A DNA stretch of 37,552 nucleotides, from the NCBI GenBank assembly GCA_023666705.1, contig JAMPBO010000023.1, forward strand, positions 1-37,552, given 5' to 3'. A program made the translations under genes and the position numbers. Shown piece by piece: positions 25,287 through 33,969 of this stretch. The notes under the pieces were generated by a model that was not told the origin of the DNA, made no database searches, and saw nothing but the letters and a program-made list of their open reading frames with translations. Origin of the DNA: Bacteroides sp. (GTDB lineage Bacteria > Bacillota > Clostridia > Lachnospirales > Lachnospiraceae). Position 1 is the stretch's first letter; the number at the start of each line of letters is the position of its first letter.

Positions 25287-25643
25287 ATAAATAAAAGAAG
25301 CATAGGAGCACAGTATGAAGAACTTGCAGCAGCCTATCTTGAACACCAGGGCTATAAAATACTTGCAAGAAATTACAGAAATAAATTTGGAGAGCTTGAC
25401 ATCATAGCGAAAAAGGACGGTGTCCTTGTATATGTGGAGGTAAAGTACCGTGGCAATCAAAGCTGTGGAGACCCTCTGGAGGCGGTTGACAGGCGAAAGC
25501 AGATGCAGATCTGTAGGGTGGCGGCATGCCATTATGCCAAATATGGGGCAACGGCGTATCAGCCATGCAGGTTTGATGTCATAGGCGTGTACCGTGATGA
25601 GACGATACGGCATATAGAAAATGCATTTGAATTTTATTATTAA
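25287..25643 (+). CDS. yraN: YraN family nuclease-like protein, ATA start
   Basis: 118 residues, typical for YraN (UPF0102), a PD-(D/E)xK-fold family. It reads (M)NKRSIGAQYEELAAAYLE, then GYKILARNYRNKFGELDII and LVYVEVKYR. E36, D38, E51 and K53 form the expected nuclease-like set. No ATG, GTG or TTG lies in frame between the in-frame stop at 25254-25256 and codon 50. The ATA at 25287 has GGGAGG at the ideal seven-base distance and aligns with the usual family start (MNKR). A 13-codon ATG frame (25253-25294) overlaps that start. Gene product is very likely real; the rare start, or a point change from ATG, is my inference. Confidence 0.85.
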   Translation: MNKRSIGAQYEELAAAYLEHQGYKILARNYRNKFGELDIIAKKDGVLVYVEVKYRGNQSCGDPLEAVDRRKQMQICRVAACHYAKYGATAYQPCRFDVIGVYRDETIRHIENAFEFYY

Positions 25644-25656
25644 AGGAATGAAATAT

Positions 25657-26601
25657 ATGGAGAGAAAAAAATTTGATTTGAGGCTGATGGACGGAGAAAT
25701 TTTGAGGAGACAGGAGGGTAAGCTAACGTTTATACCTCCATTTTTCTATGAGGGAGAACGATCCACCTATATCGATTACAGTCTGGTTAAGGGTATTGGC
25801 GATGATGCCCTTGTGCCTGTAATAAAATACAAGCTGTTTTCGGAATACAGTGATATGAGGCATGGCTTTTCCACAAGAATGGGCGGGACAAGCCATGACC
25901 ATCTGGCAACCATGAATTTAAGCTTTTCCAGAGGCGACGACAGGGAAAATGTCATTGCAAACCATAAGCGTTTTGCTGCGGCTGTGGGCTACGACTGGGA
26001 AAAGACGGTTCTATCCGACCAGGTTCACAAGACCCAAATATATAAGGTAACAGCCAGGGACGCAGGCAAGGGCGTTACGGTGGAGAGTGACATAAAGGAA
26101 ACGGATGCCCTTATGACAAATGAACGGGGAATACCGCTTATGACATTTTATGCAGACTGTGTGCCCATATTTTTCTATGACCCGGTAAAAAAGGTAGTGG
26201 CACTTGCACATTCCGGCTGGAAAGGCACCGTTGCAAAAATAAGTGAAACGGTGATACAAGCAATGGGAGAGGAATACGGAAGCAGTACTTCAGACATATT
26301 ATGTGCAATTGGACCTTCCATCTGTCAGGCATGTTATGAGGTAAGCGATGATGTGATACAGGAGTTTATGAAAACCTTCGGCGGTGCCTCAAAAAATTTT
26401 TTCTATGGAAAGGAAAATGGAAAATACCAACTGAATCTTCATGCCGCATGTAAGCATACACTACGCCTGGCAGGAGTACCTGAGGATAATATCGCCATGC
26501 CTGACCTTTGTACATGCTGTAATCCCAACGTACTTTTTTCGCACAGGGCATCCCACGGTATGCGTGGAAACTTAAGTGCTGTCATTATGCTGGCAGAATA
26601 A
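25657..26601 (+). CDS. pgeF: Laccase-domain purine nucleoside enzyme PgeF/YfiH
   Basis: 314 residues from the ATG at 25657 (AAAGGA nine bases upstream; earlier in-frame ATGs at 25621 and 25648 overlap yraN or that site). Multicopper-polyphenol-oxidase-like family, now known to act on purine nucleosides and on peptidoglycan-editing quality control in some bacteria. Landmarks: FSTRMGGTS, DQVHKT, TDALMTNERGIPLMTFYADCVPIFF (read in parts), HSGWKGTV, and the Cys/His end DLCTCCNPNVLFSHRASHG, giving the metal-binding His/Cys set. It follows yraN by 13 bases. Confidence 0.92.
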   Translation: MERKKFDLRLMDGEILRRQEGKLTFIPPFFYEGERSTYIDYSLVKGIGDDALVPVIKYKLFSEYSDMRHGFSTRMGGTSHDHLATMNLSFSRGDDRENVIANHKRFAAAVGYDWEKTVLSDQVHKTQIYKVTARDAGKGVTVESDIKETDALMTNERGIPLMTFYADCVPIFFYDPVKKVVALAHSGWKGTVAKISETVIQAMGEEYGSSTSDILCAIGPSICQACYEVSDDVIQEFMKTFGGASKNFFYGKENGKYQLNLHAACKHTLRLAGVPEDNIAMPDLCTCCNPNVLFSHRASHGMRGNLSAVIMLAE

Positions 26602-26629
26602 AGCGGTAAATGTCAAGCTGATAAAATCC

Positions 26630-26658
26630 TTTACAAGTTCGTGGGTTTATTGTACAAT
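26630..26658 (+). promoter_or_regulatory. Sigma-A promoter before der
   Basis: TTTACA (26630-26635), 17 bases, TACAAT (26653-26658), followed by a leader of about 38 bases to the der ATG at 26703. It separates the der-plsY-gpsA unit from pgeF. Confidence 0.75.
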
Positions 26659-26702
26659 CAATCGGAGTGACGAAAAAGCCGTTTTTGAAATGGAGAAATA
26701 AA

Positions 26703-28025
26703 ATGGGTAAACCTATAGTTGCCATCGTGGGACGACCAAACGTTGGAAAATCAACGCTGTTTAACACCCTGGCAGGAGATAAAATATCAATTGTCCAGGA
26801 TACACCCGGTGTTACAAGAGACAGGATATATGTGGATGTATCATGGCTGAAGTACAATTTTACAATCGTTGACACAGGCGGTATTGAGCCTGACAGCAAC
26901 GACATTATTTTAAAGAGTATGCGGGAACAGGCAGAGATAGCGATATCGACTGCTGATGTTATTATGTTTCTCACTGATGTGAGACAGGGACTTATGGATG
27001 CGGACGGCAAGGTGGCAGACATGCTTAGGCGTTCAGGTAAGCCTGTGGTTCTTGTGGTAAACAAGGTTGACAACTTTGAGAAATTCATGCCGGATGTCTA
27101 TGAGTTTTACAATCTGGGTATCGGAGAACCGTTGCCAATTTCGGCAGCATCCCAGCTTGGACTTGGCGATATGCTCGACGAGCTTGTAAAGTATTTTGAT
27201 GATAGCGACACATCGGAGGAAGAAGACGAGAGACCAAGAGTCGCAATTATCGGAAAGCCAAACGTAGGCAAGTCCTCCATAATTAACAAGCTGCTGGGAA
27301 CGGACAGGGTTATCGTGTCTGACATTGCAGGAACAACAAGAGATGCAATTGATACAACCATAAAGCGGAATGGCACGGAGTATGTGTTTATTGACACGGC
27401 GGGGCTTAGAAGAAAGAGCAAAATCAAGGAAGAAATAGAGCGTTACAGCATTATACGAACCGTATCGGCAGTGGAACGGTGTAATGTTGCGGTGCTTGTA
27501 ATCGATGCAAAAGAGGGTATAACGGAGCAGGATACGAAGATTGCAGGTATTGCCCACGAGCGTGGTAAGGGCATGGTAATTGTTGTCAATAAATGGGACG
27601 CAGTGGAAAAGGACGACAAGACGATTTACAAGGTTACCAATGAAATCAGACAGAAGCTTTCTTACATGCCGTATGCAGAGCTTTTGTTTGTATCTGCAAA
27701 GACAGGACAGCGGTTAAATAAGCTGTTTGAAGTCATTGACATGGTAATTGAAAACCATTCCTTAAGAATAGCGACGGGCGTATTAAATGAGATTATGGCA
27801 GAGGCAGTTGCCTTAAATCAGCCTCCGTCGGATAAGGGTAAGCGGCTGCGGTTATACTATATAACACAGGTGTCTGTAAAGCCGCCAACCTTCGTTATAT
27901 TTGTAAATGATAAAGAACTGATGCACTTTTCCTATACAAGATATATCGAGAACAAAATAAGAGAGGCATTCGGGTTTAAAGGGACGCCACTTAAATTTAT
28001 TATACGTGAGAGGAAAGAAAAATAA
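26703..28025 (+). CDS. der: Ribosome-associated GTPase Der (EngA)
   Basis: 440 residues from 26703, where GGAG lies seven bases upstream and the N-terminus [18 protein letters not shown] is the family norm (an ATG at 26667 would add 12 odd residues). Two tandem GTPase domains have P-loops GRPNVGKST and GKPNVGKSS, with DTGG/DTAG switch motifs and NKVD/NKWD specificity motifs. The C-terminal KH-like domain ends [15 protein letters not shown]. It is needed for 50S assembly. Its stop overlaps the plsY start by one base. Confidence 0.98.
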   Translation: MGKPIVAIVGRPNVGKSTLFNTLAGDKISIVQDTPGVTRDRIYVDVSWLKYNFTIVDTGGIEPDSNDIILKSMREQAEIAISTADVIMFLTDVRQGLMDADGKVADMLRRSGKPVVLVVNKVDNFEKFMPDVYEFYNLGIGEPLPISAASQLGLGDMLDELVKYFDDSDTSEEEDERPRVAIIGKPNVGKSSIINKLLGTDRVIVSDIAGTTRDAIDTTIKRNGTEYVFIDTAGLRRKSKIKEEIERYSIIRTVSAVERCNVAVLVIDAKEGITEQDTKIAGIAHERGKGMVIVVNKWDAVEKDDKTIYKVTNEIRQKLSYMPYAELLFVSAKTGQRLNKLFEVIDMVIENHSLRIATGVLNEIMAEAVALNQPPSDKGKRLRLYYITQVSVKPPTFVIFVNDKELMHFSYTRYIENKIREAFGFKGTPLKFIIRERKEK

Positions 28026-28699
28026 TGATACTTGCCAGAATTATTTGTCTTATGGGCGGTTATGTTTTCGGTCTTTTACAGACCTCATATATATACGGAA
28101 GATTAAACGGAATTGATATCAGAGAGTACGGAAGCGGGAATGCGGGTACGACAAATGCGTTGCGTGTACTGGGAAAAAAGGCAGGGCTTATTGTGTTTCT
28201 CGGCGACTCCTTGAAAGCAGTGGCGGCAGCAGTTATTGCAAGGCTTGTAATAAATAATATTTATCCGAATGAGGTATACATGTTTATTGCATATGCAGGA
28301 ATCGGTGTCGTTTTGGGACACAATTTTCCATTTTACTTAAAGTTCAGGGGCGGAAAGGGAATTGCTGCAACGGCAGGTGTGGCGCTTGGATTTTTGGATC
28401 CTGTCATCATTTTATCATGCCTTGTTATATTTACGGTTGCAGTGGCAGCGACAAGGTATGTTTCACTTGGTTCCATATTGATGGTGCTCACGTTTGGAAC
28501 AGAGTATGCCATATTTGCAGGCCACGGAAAATATTCCTTTTTGCTTACGGAGGAGCTGTCAAAGCGATGTATGATTGAAAGCATTATTGTTGTGGAGGTT
28601 ATGGTCATTATGGCAATATACAGGCATAAAACAAATATAAAGAGACTTTTGACACACGAGGAAAACAAGCTGGGTAAAAAGCAGGAGAATAATAGTTAA
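28025..28699 (+). CDS. plsY: Glycerol-3-phosphate acyltransferase PlsY
   Basis: 224-residue polytopic membrane enzyme that transfers an acyl group from acyl-phosphate to glycerol-3-phosphate, starting phospholipid synthesis. Conserved motifs: SYIYGRLNGIDIREYGSGNAGTTNALRVLG (read in parts), GHNFPFYLKFRGGKGIA, and TRYVSLGS. It shares one base with der (TAATG). The next gene, gpsA, makes its substrate. Confidence 0.96.
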   Translation: MILARIICLMGGYVFGLLQTSYIYGRLNGIDIREYGSGNAGTTNALRVLGKKAGLIVFLGDSLKAVAAAVIARLVINNIYPNEVYMFIAYAGIGVVLGHNFPFYLKFRGGKGIAATAGVALGFLDPVIILSCLVIFTVAVAATRYVSLGSILMVLTFGTEYAIFAGHGKYSFLLTEELSKRCMIESIIVVEVMVIMAIYRHKTNIKRLLTHEENKLGKKQENNS

Positions 28700-28715
28700 G
28701 GAAAGGTATGGAAGG

Positions 28716-29732
28716 ATGAATGTAGGTGTATTAGGAGCAGGAAGCTGGGGAATTGCGTTGACGGTTCTCTTAAGTGAAAATGGTCATAATGTAAGGGTAT
28801 GGTCCATCGATGAAGCGGAAGTAACGATGTTAAATGAGCACAGGGAGCATTTGACCAAGCTTCCGGGAGTAAAGATAAACGATGATGTCGTATGCTCGAC
28901 GGATATAAAAACAGTTGTGGAAAATACGGAGCTTATCGTTATGGTAGTGCCATCCGTATTTGTAAGAAGCACCATAAAGGCGGCGGCTCCTTACATAGGC
29001 AGTCAGATTATTGTAAATGCGTCAAAGGGTATTGAGGAAGATACGCTTATGATATTGACGGATGTAATCATGGATGAGATACCGGGAATAAAGGTTGGTG
29101 TTTTGTCAGGTCCAAGTCATGCGGAGGAGGTAGGAAAGCTTATGCCTACAACCGTTGTGGCAGGTGCCGTTGACAAGGAGACGGCAATGCTGATTCAAGA
29201 CGCATTTATGTCAGATAATTTCAGGGTATATACAAGCCCTGACGTAGTCGGAATAGAGCTTGGCGGGGCACTTAAAAATGTAATTGCCCTTGCGGCAGGT
29301 GTGGCAGACGGGCTTGGCTGCGGAGATAATGCCCTTGCAGCAATTATCACGAGAGGTATCTCTGAGATAACGAGACTGGGCTTGGCTATGGGATGCTGTG
29401 CCGAGACATTTGGTGGTCTCTCAGGAATTGGTGACTTAATCGTTACATGTGCGTCCAAGCACAGCAGAAACCGTAGGGCAGGTGTTCTGATTGGCCAGGG
29501 TAAGTCTTATCAGGAAGCAATGGATGAGGTAAATATGGTTGTCGAGGGTGTATATTCGGCAAAGGCTGCTCTGAAGCTTAGCAGAAAATATGATATAGAA
29601 ATGCCTATTGTTGAGATGGTCAACCGGGTATTGTTTGATGGTTTGAGTGCACAGGATGCAATGGTTCAACTGCTTAAACGAAACAGAACAAGCGAGTCAG
29701 ACAAGTTTGAGTCGGATAAGTTTGACTGGTAA
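28716..29732 (+). CDS. gpsA: Glycerol-3-phosphate dehydrogenase [NAD(P)+]
   Basis: 338-residue cytosolic enzyme that reduces dihydroxyacetone phosphate to glycerol-3-phosphate for PlsY. Rossmann motif GAGSWGIALTVLL at the start, VNASKGIEEDTL, SGPSHAEEV, the catalytic Lys in ALKNVIALAAG, and GLSGIGDLIVTC/SRNRRAG follow. The C-terminus carries a duplicated ESDKFESDKFDW tail beyond the usual end, where a six-residue SDKFES-type unit is repeated. AAGGATG-type site upstream. Confidence 0.97.
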   Translation: MNVGVLGAGSWGIALTVLLSENGHNVRVWSIDEAEVTMLNEHREHLTKLPGVKINDDVVCSTDIKTVVENTELIVMVVPSVFVRSTIKAAAPYIGSQIIVNASKGIEEDTLMILTDVIMDEIPGIKVGVLSGPSHAEEVGKLMPTTVVAGAVDKETAMLIQDAFMSDNFRVYTSPDVVGIELGGALKNVIALAAGVADGLGCGDNALAAIITRGISEITRLGLAMGCCAETFGGLSGIGDLIVTCASKHSRNRRAGVLIGQGKSYQEAMDEVNMVVEGVYSAKAALKLSRKYDIEMPIVEMVNRVLFDGLSAQDAMVQLLKRNRTSESDKFESDKFDW

Positions 29733-29757
29733 TAGTTTTTGAAAGGGATGTTTATTC

Positions 29758-30759
29758 ATGGGTAGCAAAAGGATCACTCGTGAGGAATTAAAACGTTTAA
29801 AAAGGAAAAGACAACGACATTTAAATACTGTTGTAACCCTTGTAGTATCTGCAAGCATGATTGTAGTATTAGCAGTCAGTGTTATCGTTTTTAATGACAG
29901 ACCAAGCGATGCTGAGTACGGTGGGCAGATGCATGTGGGTGTAAAGAATGATTTAGGAACAGGTGACCTGCCTGTAATGGCAACACCGATTGATGCGTCA
30001 AGTGAGGAAGAACAGACAACAGAACAAACAACCGAAGCAAAAACGACAGAGGAAGAAAGCACGGAATATGACGTGGAATTTGAGGTTCCTGAAACGTCGC
30101 TCCCGCCTGTGGAGGAGGTTGTGGGAAATGACTGGTATCCGGGTAACTATGAAAAGGTTGAAAAGGTGGCACCATTATCCTATTTTGACGATACGGTACT
30201 GATAGGTGATTCAAGGACGGAGGGTATTGTTCTTTACTCAGGACTGTCCAACCTAAATGCATTTTGTTACAAGGGGCTGAATGTAAGCAAGCTTGACTCC
30301 GAGGCATGCATCACACTTCCTGAATATGGTGGAAAATATACCTGCTATCAGGCAATTGAGTATACGTCGTTTGATAATTACTATTGCATGTTTGGTATCA
30401 ACGAGCTTGGCTGGTATGATATGGATATTTTTGTTGAGGACTTCAGTGCTCTTGTTGATTACATTAAATCCGTGAATCCAAATGCCAATATTTACGTGGA
30501 AAGCGTCATGCCTGTGTCCAAGTCGAAAGAAAACCAAGATGCGGTTTTCACAAAGGAAAATGTTGACGAGATTAATTCCCTTTTGCTTGATATGTGCAAA
30601 AAGAGAAAGGATTGTGTGTTCCTGGATGTTGGGGCAGCAGTAAGGGATGAAGACGGATATTTGCCGGAGGAGGGGTCACCTGACGGTATTCATTGCAACG
30701 CAGATTACTGCAAGCGGGTGCTTCAATATATCAGGTGTAACCGTTACGAAAAAAAATAA
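29758..30759 (+). CDS. Membrane-anchored SGNH/GDSL hydrolase
   Basis: 333 residues. A basic cytosolic tip (about 20 residues, KRLKRKRQRH), one membrane helix (about 22-46) and a Glu/Thr-rich linker (about 80-115) lead to an extracellular SGNH domain. Block I is VLIGDSRTEG with nucleophile S152. Block V is PDGIHCN with D309 and H312 as the remaining triad. Block III is recognisable in CMFGINELGWYD. Likely a surface esterase removing acyl groups from cell-wall or secreted glycans; the substrate is not readable from sequence. It lies between gpsA and spoIVA with no clear terminator on either side. Confidence 0.85.
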   Translation: MGSKRITREELKRLKRKRQRHLNTVVTLVVSASMIVVLAVSVIVFNDRPSDAEYGGQMHVGVKNDLGTGDLPVMATPIDASSEEEQTTEQTTEAKTTEEESTEYDVEFEVPETSLPPVEEVVGNDWYPGNYEKVEKVAPLSYFDDTVLIGDSRTEGIVLYSGLSNLNAFCYKGLNVSKLDSEACITLPEYGGKYTCYQAIEYTSFDNYYCMFGINELGWYDMDIFVEDFSALVDYIKSVNPNANIYVESVMPVSKSKENQDAVFTKENVDEINSLLLDMCKKRKDCVFLDVGAAVRDEDGYLPEEGSPDGIHCNADYCKRVLQYIRCNRYEKK

Positions 30760-30768
30760 AAACAATAT

Positions 30769-30797
30769 TTGAAAGGTAATACCTCTGATTTTTATTA
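30769..30797 (+). promoter_or_regulatory. Candidate promoter before spoIVA
   Basis: TTGAAA (30769-30774), 17 bases, TTATTA (30792-30797). The -10 match is weak. SpoIVA genes are normally sigma-E dependent, and I could not find a convincing sigma-E -35/-10 pair here, so the true element may differ. Confidence 0.3.
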
Positions 30798-30837
30798 CAT
30801 ATATATTTAATAGTGTAATAGAAATTGGAGGTTTTTT

Positions 30838-32298
30838 ATGGATATTTATAAGGACATAGAAGCGAGAACCAACGGTGACATATACATGGGAGTGGTAGGA
30901 CCTGTGAGAACCGGAAAATCCACATTTATCAAAAGATTTATGGAGCTTATGGTTCTTCCTGCCATCGGTGATGATAACAGCAGGCAGAGGGCAAAGGATG
31001 AGCTGCCACAGTCGGCAGGCGGCAAGACAATTATGACAACGGAGCCAAAGTTTATTCCAAAGGAAGCCGTTGAGGTGACAATCGGAGAGGGGATAAAGCT
31101 GAAGTGCAGGCTGATTGACTGCGTAGGCTATATGATTGACGGTGCGGAGGGACATGAGGAGGACGGTGTGGAACGTCTCGTCAAGACACCGTGGTATGAT
31201 TATGACGTACCATTTACAAAGGCAGCAGAGCTTGGAACAAGAAAGGTTATCTTTGACCATTCCACGGTTGGGATTGTTGTGAGCTGTGACGGCTCCATTA
31301 CAGATATTCCAAGAGAATCGTACATAGAAGCAGAAAAACGTACCGTGACAGAGCTTAAGGAAATCGGCAAGCCGTTTATTATGGTGCTAAATTCCCTGCG
31401 TCCTGCATCGCCTGACACAAAAGAGCTTGCAGACATGCTTGCAAGGGAGTATGGTGTTGACGTTGTGCCTGTCAATTGTGACCAGCTCAAAATGAAGGAC
31501 ATTAACACAATCTTTGAATGTCTTTTGATGGATTTTCCTGTGACGGCAGTGAACTTCAACATACCAAAGTGGGTTGAGGCAATCGACCACGATAATCCCG
31601 TCAAGGCATATATGATAAAGGCGTCGGGAGAATATTTCAAGGGGATTCACCATATGCGGGATGTGTACAATCTCATGTGTGATGATGACGAATATATAGA
31701 GAAGATTGATTTAAGCAACTTAAATATGGCGGATGGAACGGTGAATATCAATGTTATGCTCTACAATAAGTATTATTATGACATGCTTTCAGGTATGCTT
31801 GGCACGGAAATCAGAAGTGAGTATGACTTTATCAGGGAAATCACACAGATGGCAAAGACAAAACGGCAGTGTGAAAGAGTCAGTGAGGCATATTTGCAGT
31901 CCTGTACAACGGGCTATGGCTCAGTAAGCCCTGACGAGGCAGATATTAAGCTTGATGCACCGGAGCTGATTCGTTCAGGCAATAAATACGGTGTAAAGAT
32001 TAAGGCGGAGGCTCCGTCCATACATCTGATTAAGGCGAATATTACGACTGAAATTGCACCGATTGTAGGTTCGGAGGAGCAGGCGAAGGAGCTAATCAGC
32101 TACATTAACAGTGACAGTGATGACCAGAATAACATATGGTCGGTGAACATTTTTGGCAAATCTGTCCAGCAACTTGTGGAGGATGGATTAAAGTCCAAAA
32201 TCAGTAAGATAAATCAGGAGAGCCAGCAGAAGCTTCAGGATACCATGGAGAAGATTGTCAATGACTCCAATGGAGGAATGGTTTGCATTATAATTTAA
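30838..32298 (+). CDS. spoIVA: Stage IV sporulation protein A
   Basis: 486-residue ATPase that polymerises on the outer forespore membrane as the base of the spore coat; Bacillus SpoIVA is 492. It begins MDIYKDIEARTNGDIYMGVVGPVRTGKST (read in parts) with Walker A at 21-28, then DDNSRQRAKDELPQSAGGKTIMTTEPKF and LIDCVGYMIDGAEG (switch/Walker B region), and a long helical middle. It ends with a hydrophobic MVCIII tail like that needed for membrane targeting. TTGGAGG lies before the ATG. Its presence indicates a true endospore former. Confidence 0.98.
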   Translation: MDIYKDIEARTNGDIYMGVVGPVRTGKSTFIKRFMELMVLPAIGDDNSRQRAKDELPQSAGGKTIMTTEPKFIPKEAVEVTIGEGIKLKCRLIDCVGYMIDGAEGHEEDGVERLVKTPWYDYDVPFTKAAELGTRKVIFDHSTVGIVVSCDGSITDIPRESYIEAEKRTVTELKEIGKPFIMVLNSLRPASPDTKELADMLAREYGVDVVPVNCDQLKMKDINTIFECLLMDFPVTAVNFNIPKWVEAIDHDNPVKAYMIKASGEYFKGIHHMRDVYNLMCDDDEYIEKIDLSNLNMADGTVNINVMLYNKYYYDMLSGMLGTEIRSEYDFIREITQMAKTKRQCERVSEAYLQSCTTGYGSVSPDEADIKLDAPELIRSGNKYGVKIKAEAPSIHLIKANITTEIAPIVGSEEQAKELISYINSDSDDQNNIWSVNIFGKSVQQLVEDGLKSKISKINQESQQKLQDTMEKIVNDSNGGMVCIII

Positions 32299-32363
32299 AT
32301 TATTATATAATAAACCGGACTTGGTTTTAGGATGAAGAATGTGATACGGAGTTTTTTAGGTAC

Positions 32364-33107
32364 ATGAGCATTGAGGTAAAATTAAATGTATTTGAGGGTC
32401 CCTTGGATTTACTGTTACATTTAATAGAGAAAAATAAATTTAATATATTTGATATTCCCATCGTTGATATAACGGAGCAGTATCTTGACTATGTAAATCA
32501 GATGGATGATTCTGACCTTGACCTTATGAGTGAGTTTTTGGTTATGGCGGGAACGTTAATCAGCATCAAGGCAAAAATGCTCCTTCCGAAGGAGGAAGAG
32601 TCTGTTGAGGAGGAGGACCCAAGAAGCGAGCTTGTGAGAAGGCTTCTTGAGTACAAAATGTATAAGTATGCGTCCTACGAGCTGAAGGATATGGAATTGG
32701 ATGCAGAAAAGTCATATTACAAACAGGCTACACTTCCGAAGGAGGTATTGGAGTACAGGGAAGAAATAGATCCGGCTGAGGTTGTGGGAGATTTGACACT
32801 GGCTAAGCTTAGCGAAATATTTAATCAGGTGATGAAGCGTACCGTGGACAGGGTTGACCCCATACGAAGCAAGTTTGGAACAATTGAAAAGGACGAGGTG
32901 CGTGTTGAGGACAAAATGGAAGAAATACGCACGGGCATAAAGGGCTTAAGAGGGATTAATTTCAGGACGCTTTTGGAGACACAGGCGTCTAAAATGAACG
33001 TAATCGTAACATTTCTGGCGGTGCTTGAGCTGATGAAGATAGGAAGCATCGTGATTCGGCAGGAGGATTTGTTTGGAGAAATTATGATAGACTCTCTTGA
33101 GATGTAA
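32364..33107 (+). CDS. scpA: Segregation and condensation protein A
   Basis: 247-residue kleisin that bridges the Smc dimer in the chromosome condensation complex. The N-terminal domain VKLNVFEGPLDLLLHLIEKNKFNIFDIPIVDITEQY (read in parts) is diagnostic. An acidic middle binds ScpB, and the C-terminal winged helix has VTFLAVLELMKIGSIVIRQEDLFGEI. The ribosome site is weak (TTTAGG). scpB follows 13 bases later, the standard pair. Confidence 0.97.
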   Translation: MSIEVKLNVFEGPLDLLLHLIEKNKFNIFDIPIVDITEQYLDYVNQMDDSDLDLMSEFLVMAGTLISIKAKMLLPKEEESVEEEDPRSELVRRLLEYKMYKYASYELKDMELDAEKSYYKQATLPKEVLEYREEIDPAEVVGDLTLAKLSEIFNQVMKRTVDRVDPIRSKFGTIEKDEVRVEDKMEEIRTGIKGLRGINFRTLLETQASKMNVIVTFLAVLELMKIGSIVIRQEDLFGEIMIDSLEM

Positions 33108-33120
33108 TATTGGAGGAAAT

Positions 33121-33696
33121 ATGGAAGATACAAGGAATGAAATTGCAGCAGCCGTTGAGGCGATACTGTTTTCCATGGGGGAAGCAGTGCCGGTAAAGGA
33201 GCTTTTAAATGTGCTTGAAGTAGAGGAGCATGTACTTAAGGAAGCAATCGACAGCCTGACAGAGGAATATGAAGCAGAAAACAGGGGAATTAAGCTTGTC
33301 AAGCTGGAGGATTCCTATCAGTTGTGTACAAAGCATAAATATTACGATTATCTTACCAGGCTGGTAAATATGCCGAAGAAGCATGTGCTTACGGATTCCC
33401 TGCTGGAAACATTGTCCATAATTGCGTATAAGCAGCCGATTACAAGACAGGAGGTAGAAGCCATACGTGGCGTTTCCTGCGTTCATGCAATCAACAAGCT
33501 TGTGGAATATAAGCTTGTGGCAGAGATAGGAAGACTGGATGCTGTGGGAAGACCGATTCTGTTCGGTACCACGGAGGACTTTTTGAGAAGCTTTGGAGTT
33601 ACGTCCATGGACGACCTGCCTGTCATTACACCTGACAAGATAGAGGATTTCAGGCAGCAGGCAATGGAGGAAGTAAACATCAGGGTAGAAACGTAG
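33121..33696 (+). CDS. scpB: Segregation and condensation protein B
   Basis: 191 residues from the ATG at 33121, which has GGAGG in good position (an upstream ATG at 33097 lies inside scpA). Two winged-helix domains: IAAAVEAILFSMGEAVPVKELLNVL, and ETLSIIAYKQPITRQEVEAIRGV with LFGTTEDFLRSFGV. It partners ScpA in the Smc complex. Oddity: its last Thr codon and TAG stop are the first bases of the outermost inverted repeat of the palindrome that follows (ACGTAG at 33691-33696), so the repeat may have reset the gene's end. Confidence 0.96.
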   Translation: MEDTRNEIAAAVEAILFSMGEAVPVKELLNVLEVEEHVLKEAIDSLTEEYEAENRGIKLVKLEDSYQLCTKHKYYDYLTRLVNMPKKHVLTDSLLETLSIIAYKQPITRQEVEAIRGVSCVHAINKLVEYKLVAEIGRLDAVGRPILFGTTEDFLRSFGVTSMDDLPVITPDKIEDFRQQAMEEVNIRVET

Positions 33697-33753
33697 CGGC
33701 ACTAAAAGCTGTGGGCATATACCACCATGCAATCAAAACAAAAACCGTTTGAA

Positions 33754-33969
33754 GACGTCGGTACTTAAGTTGTCCGCACGATAGGGCTAAGCAGTAACCA
33801 AAAACACGCTTTCGCTCGATGAGAACGTAGCGGCACTAAAAATTGCCGGTTTAAGACACCTACAAGCATAGATATCTTAGTCCGGCAATTTAAGTGCCGA
33901 CGTTCTCATAACGGTTTTTTTATTACTGCATAGCTCTATCGTGCGGACAACTTTTAGTACCGCTACGTC
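33754..33969. repeat. Middle pair (level B), reversed polarity
   Basis: Left arm 33754-33797 and right arm 33923-33969. Inner stem GTTGTCCGCACGATAG matches its partner exactly, followed by G/A differences and GCAGTAA. Here the CTTAA arm is on the left and the CTAAAA arm on the right, opposite to levels A and C. Confidence 0.8.
33819..33909. repeat. Inner pair (level C)
   Basis: Left arm 33819-33849 (ATGAGAACGTAGCGGCACT then AAAAATTGCCGG) and right arm 33882-33909 (CCGGCAATTTAAG then TGCCGACGTTCTCAT). The loop 33850-33881 holds a further TAAGA/TCTTA pair. Confidence 0.8.

Noticed and set aside
26585-27088. 167-residue minus-strand frame over der
   Set aside because: Antisense to conserved GTPase motifs, no family resemblance, no ribosome site.
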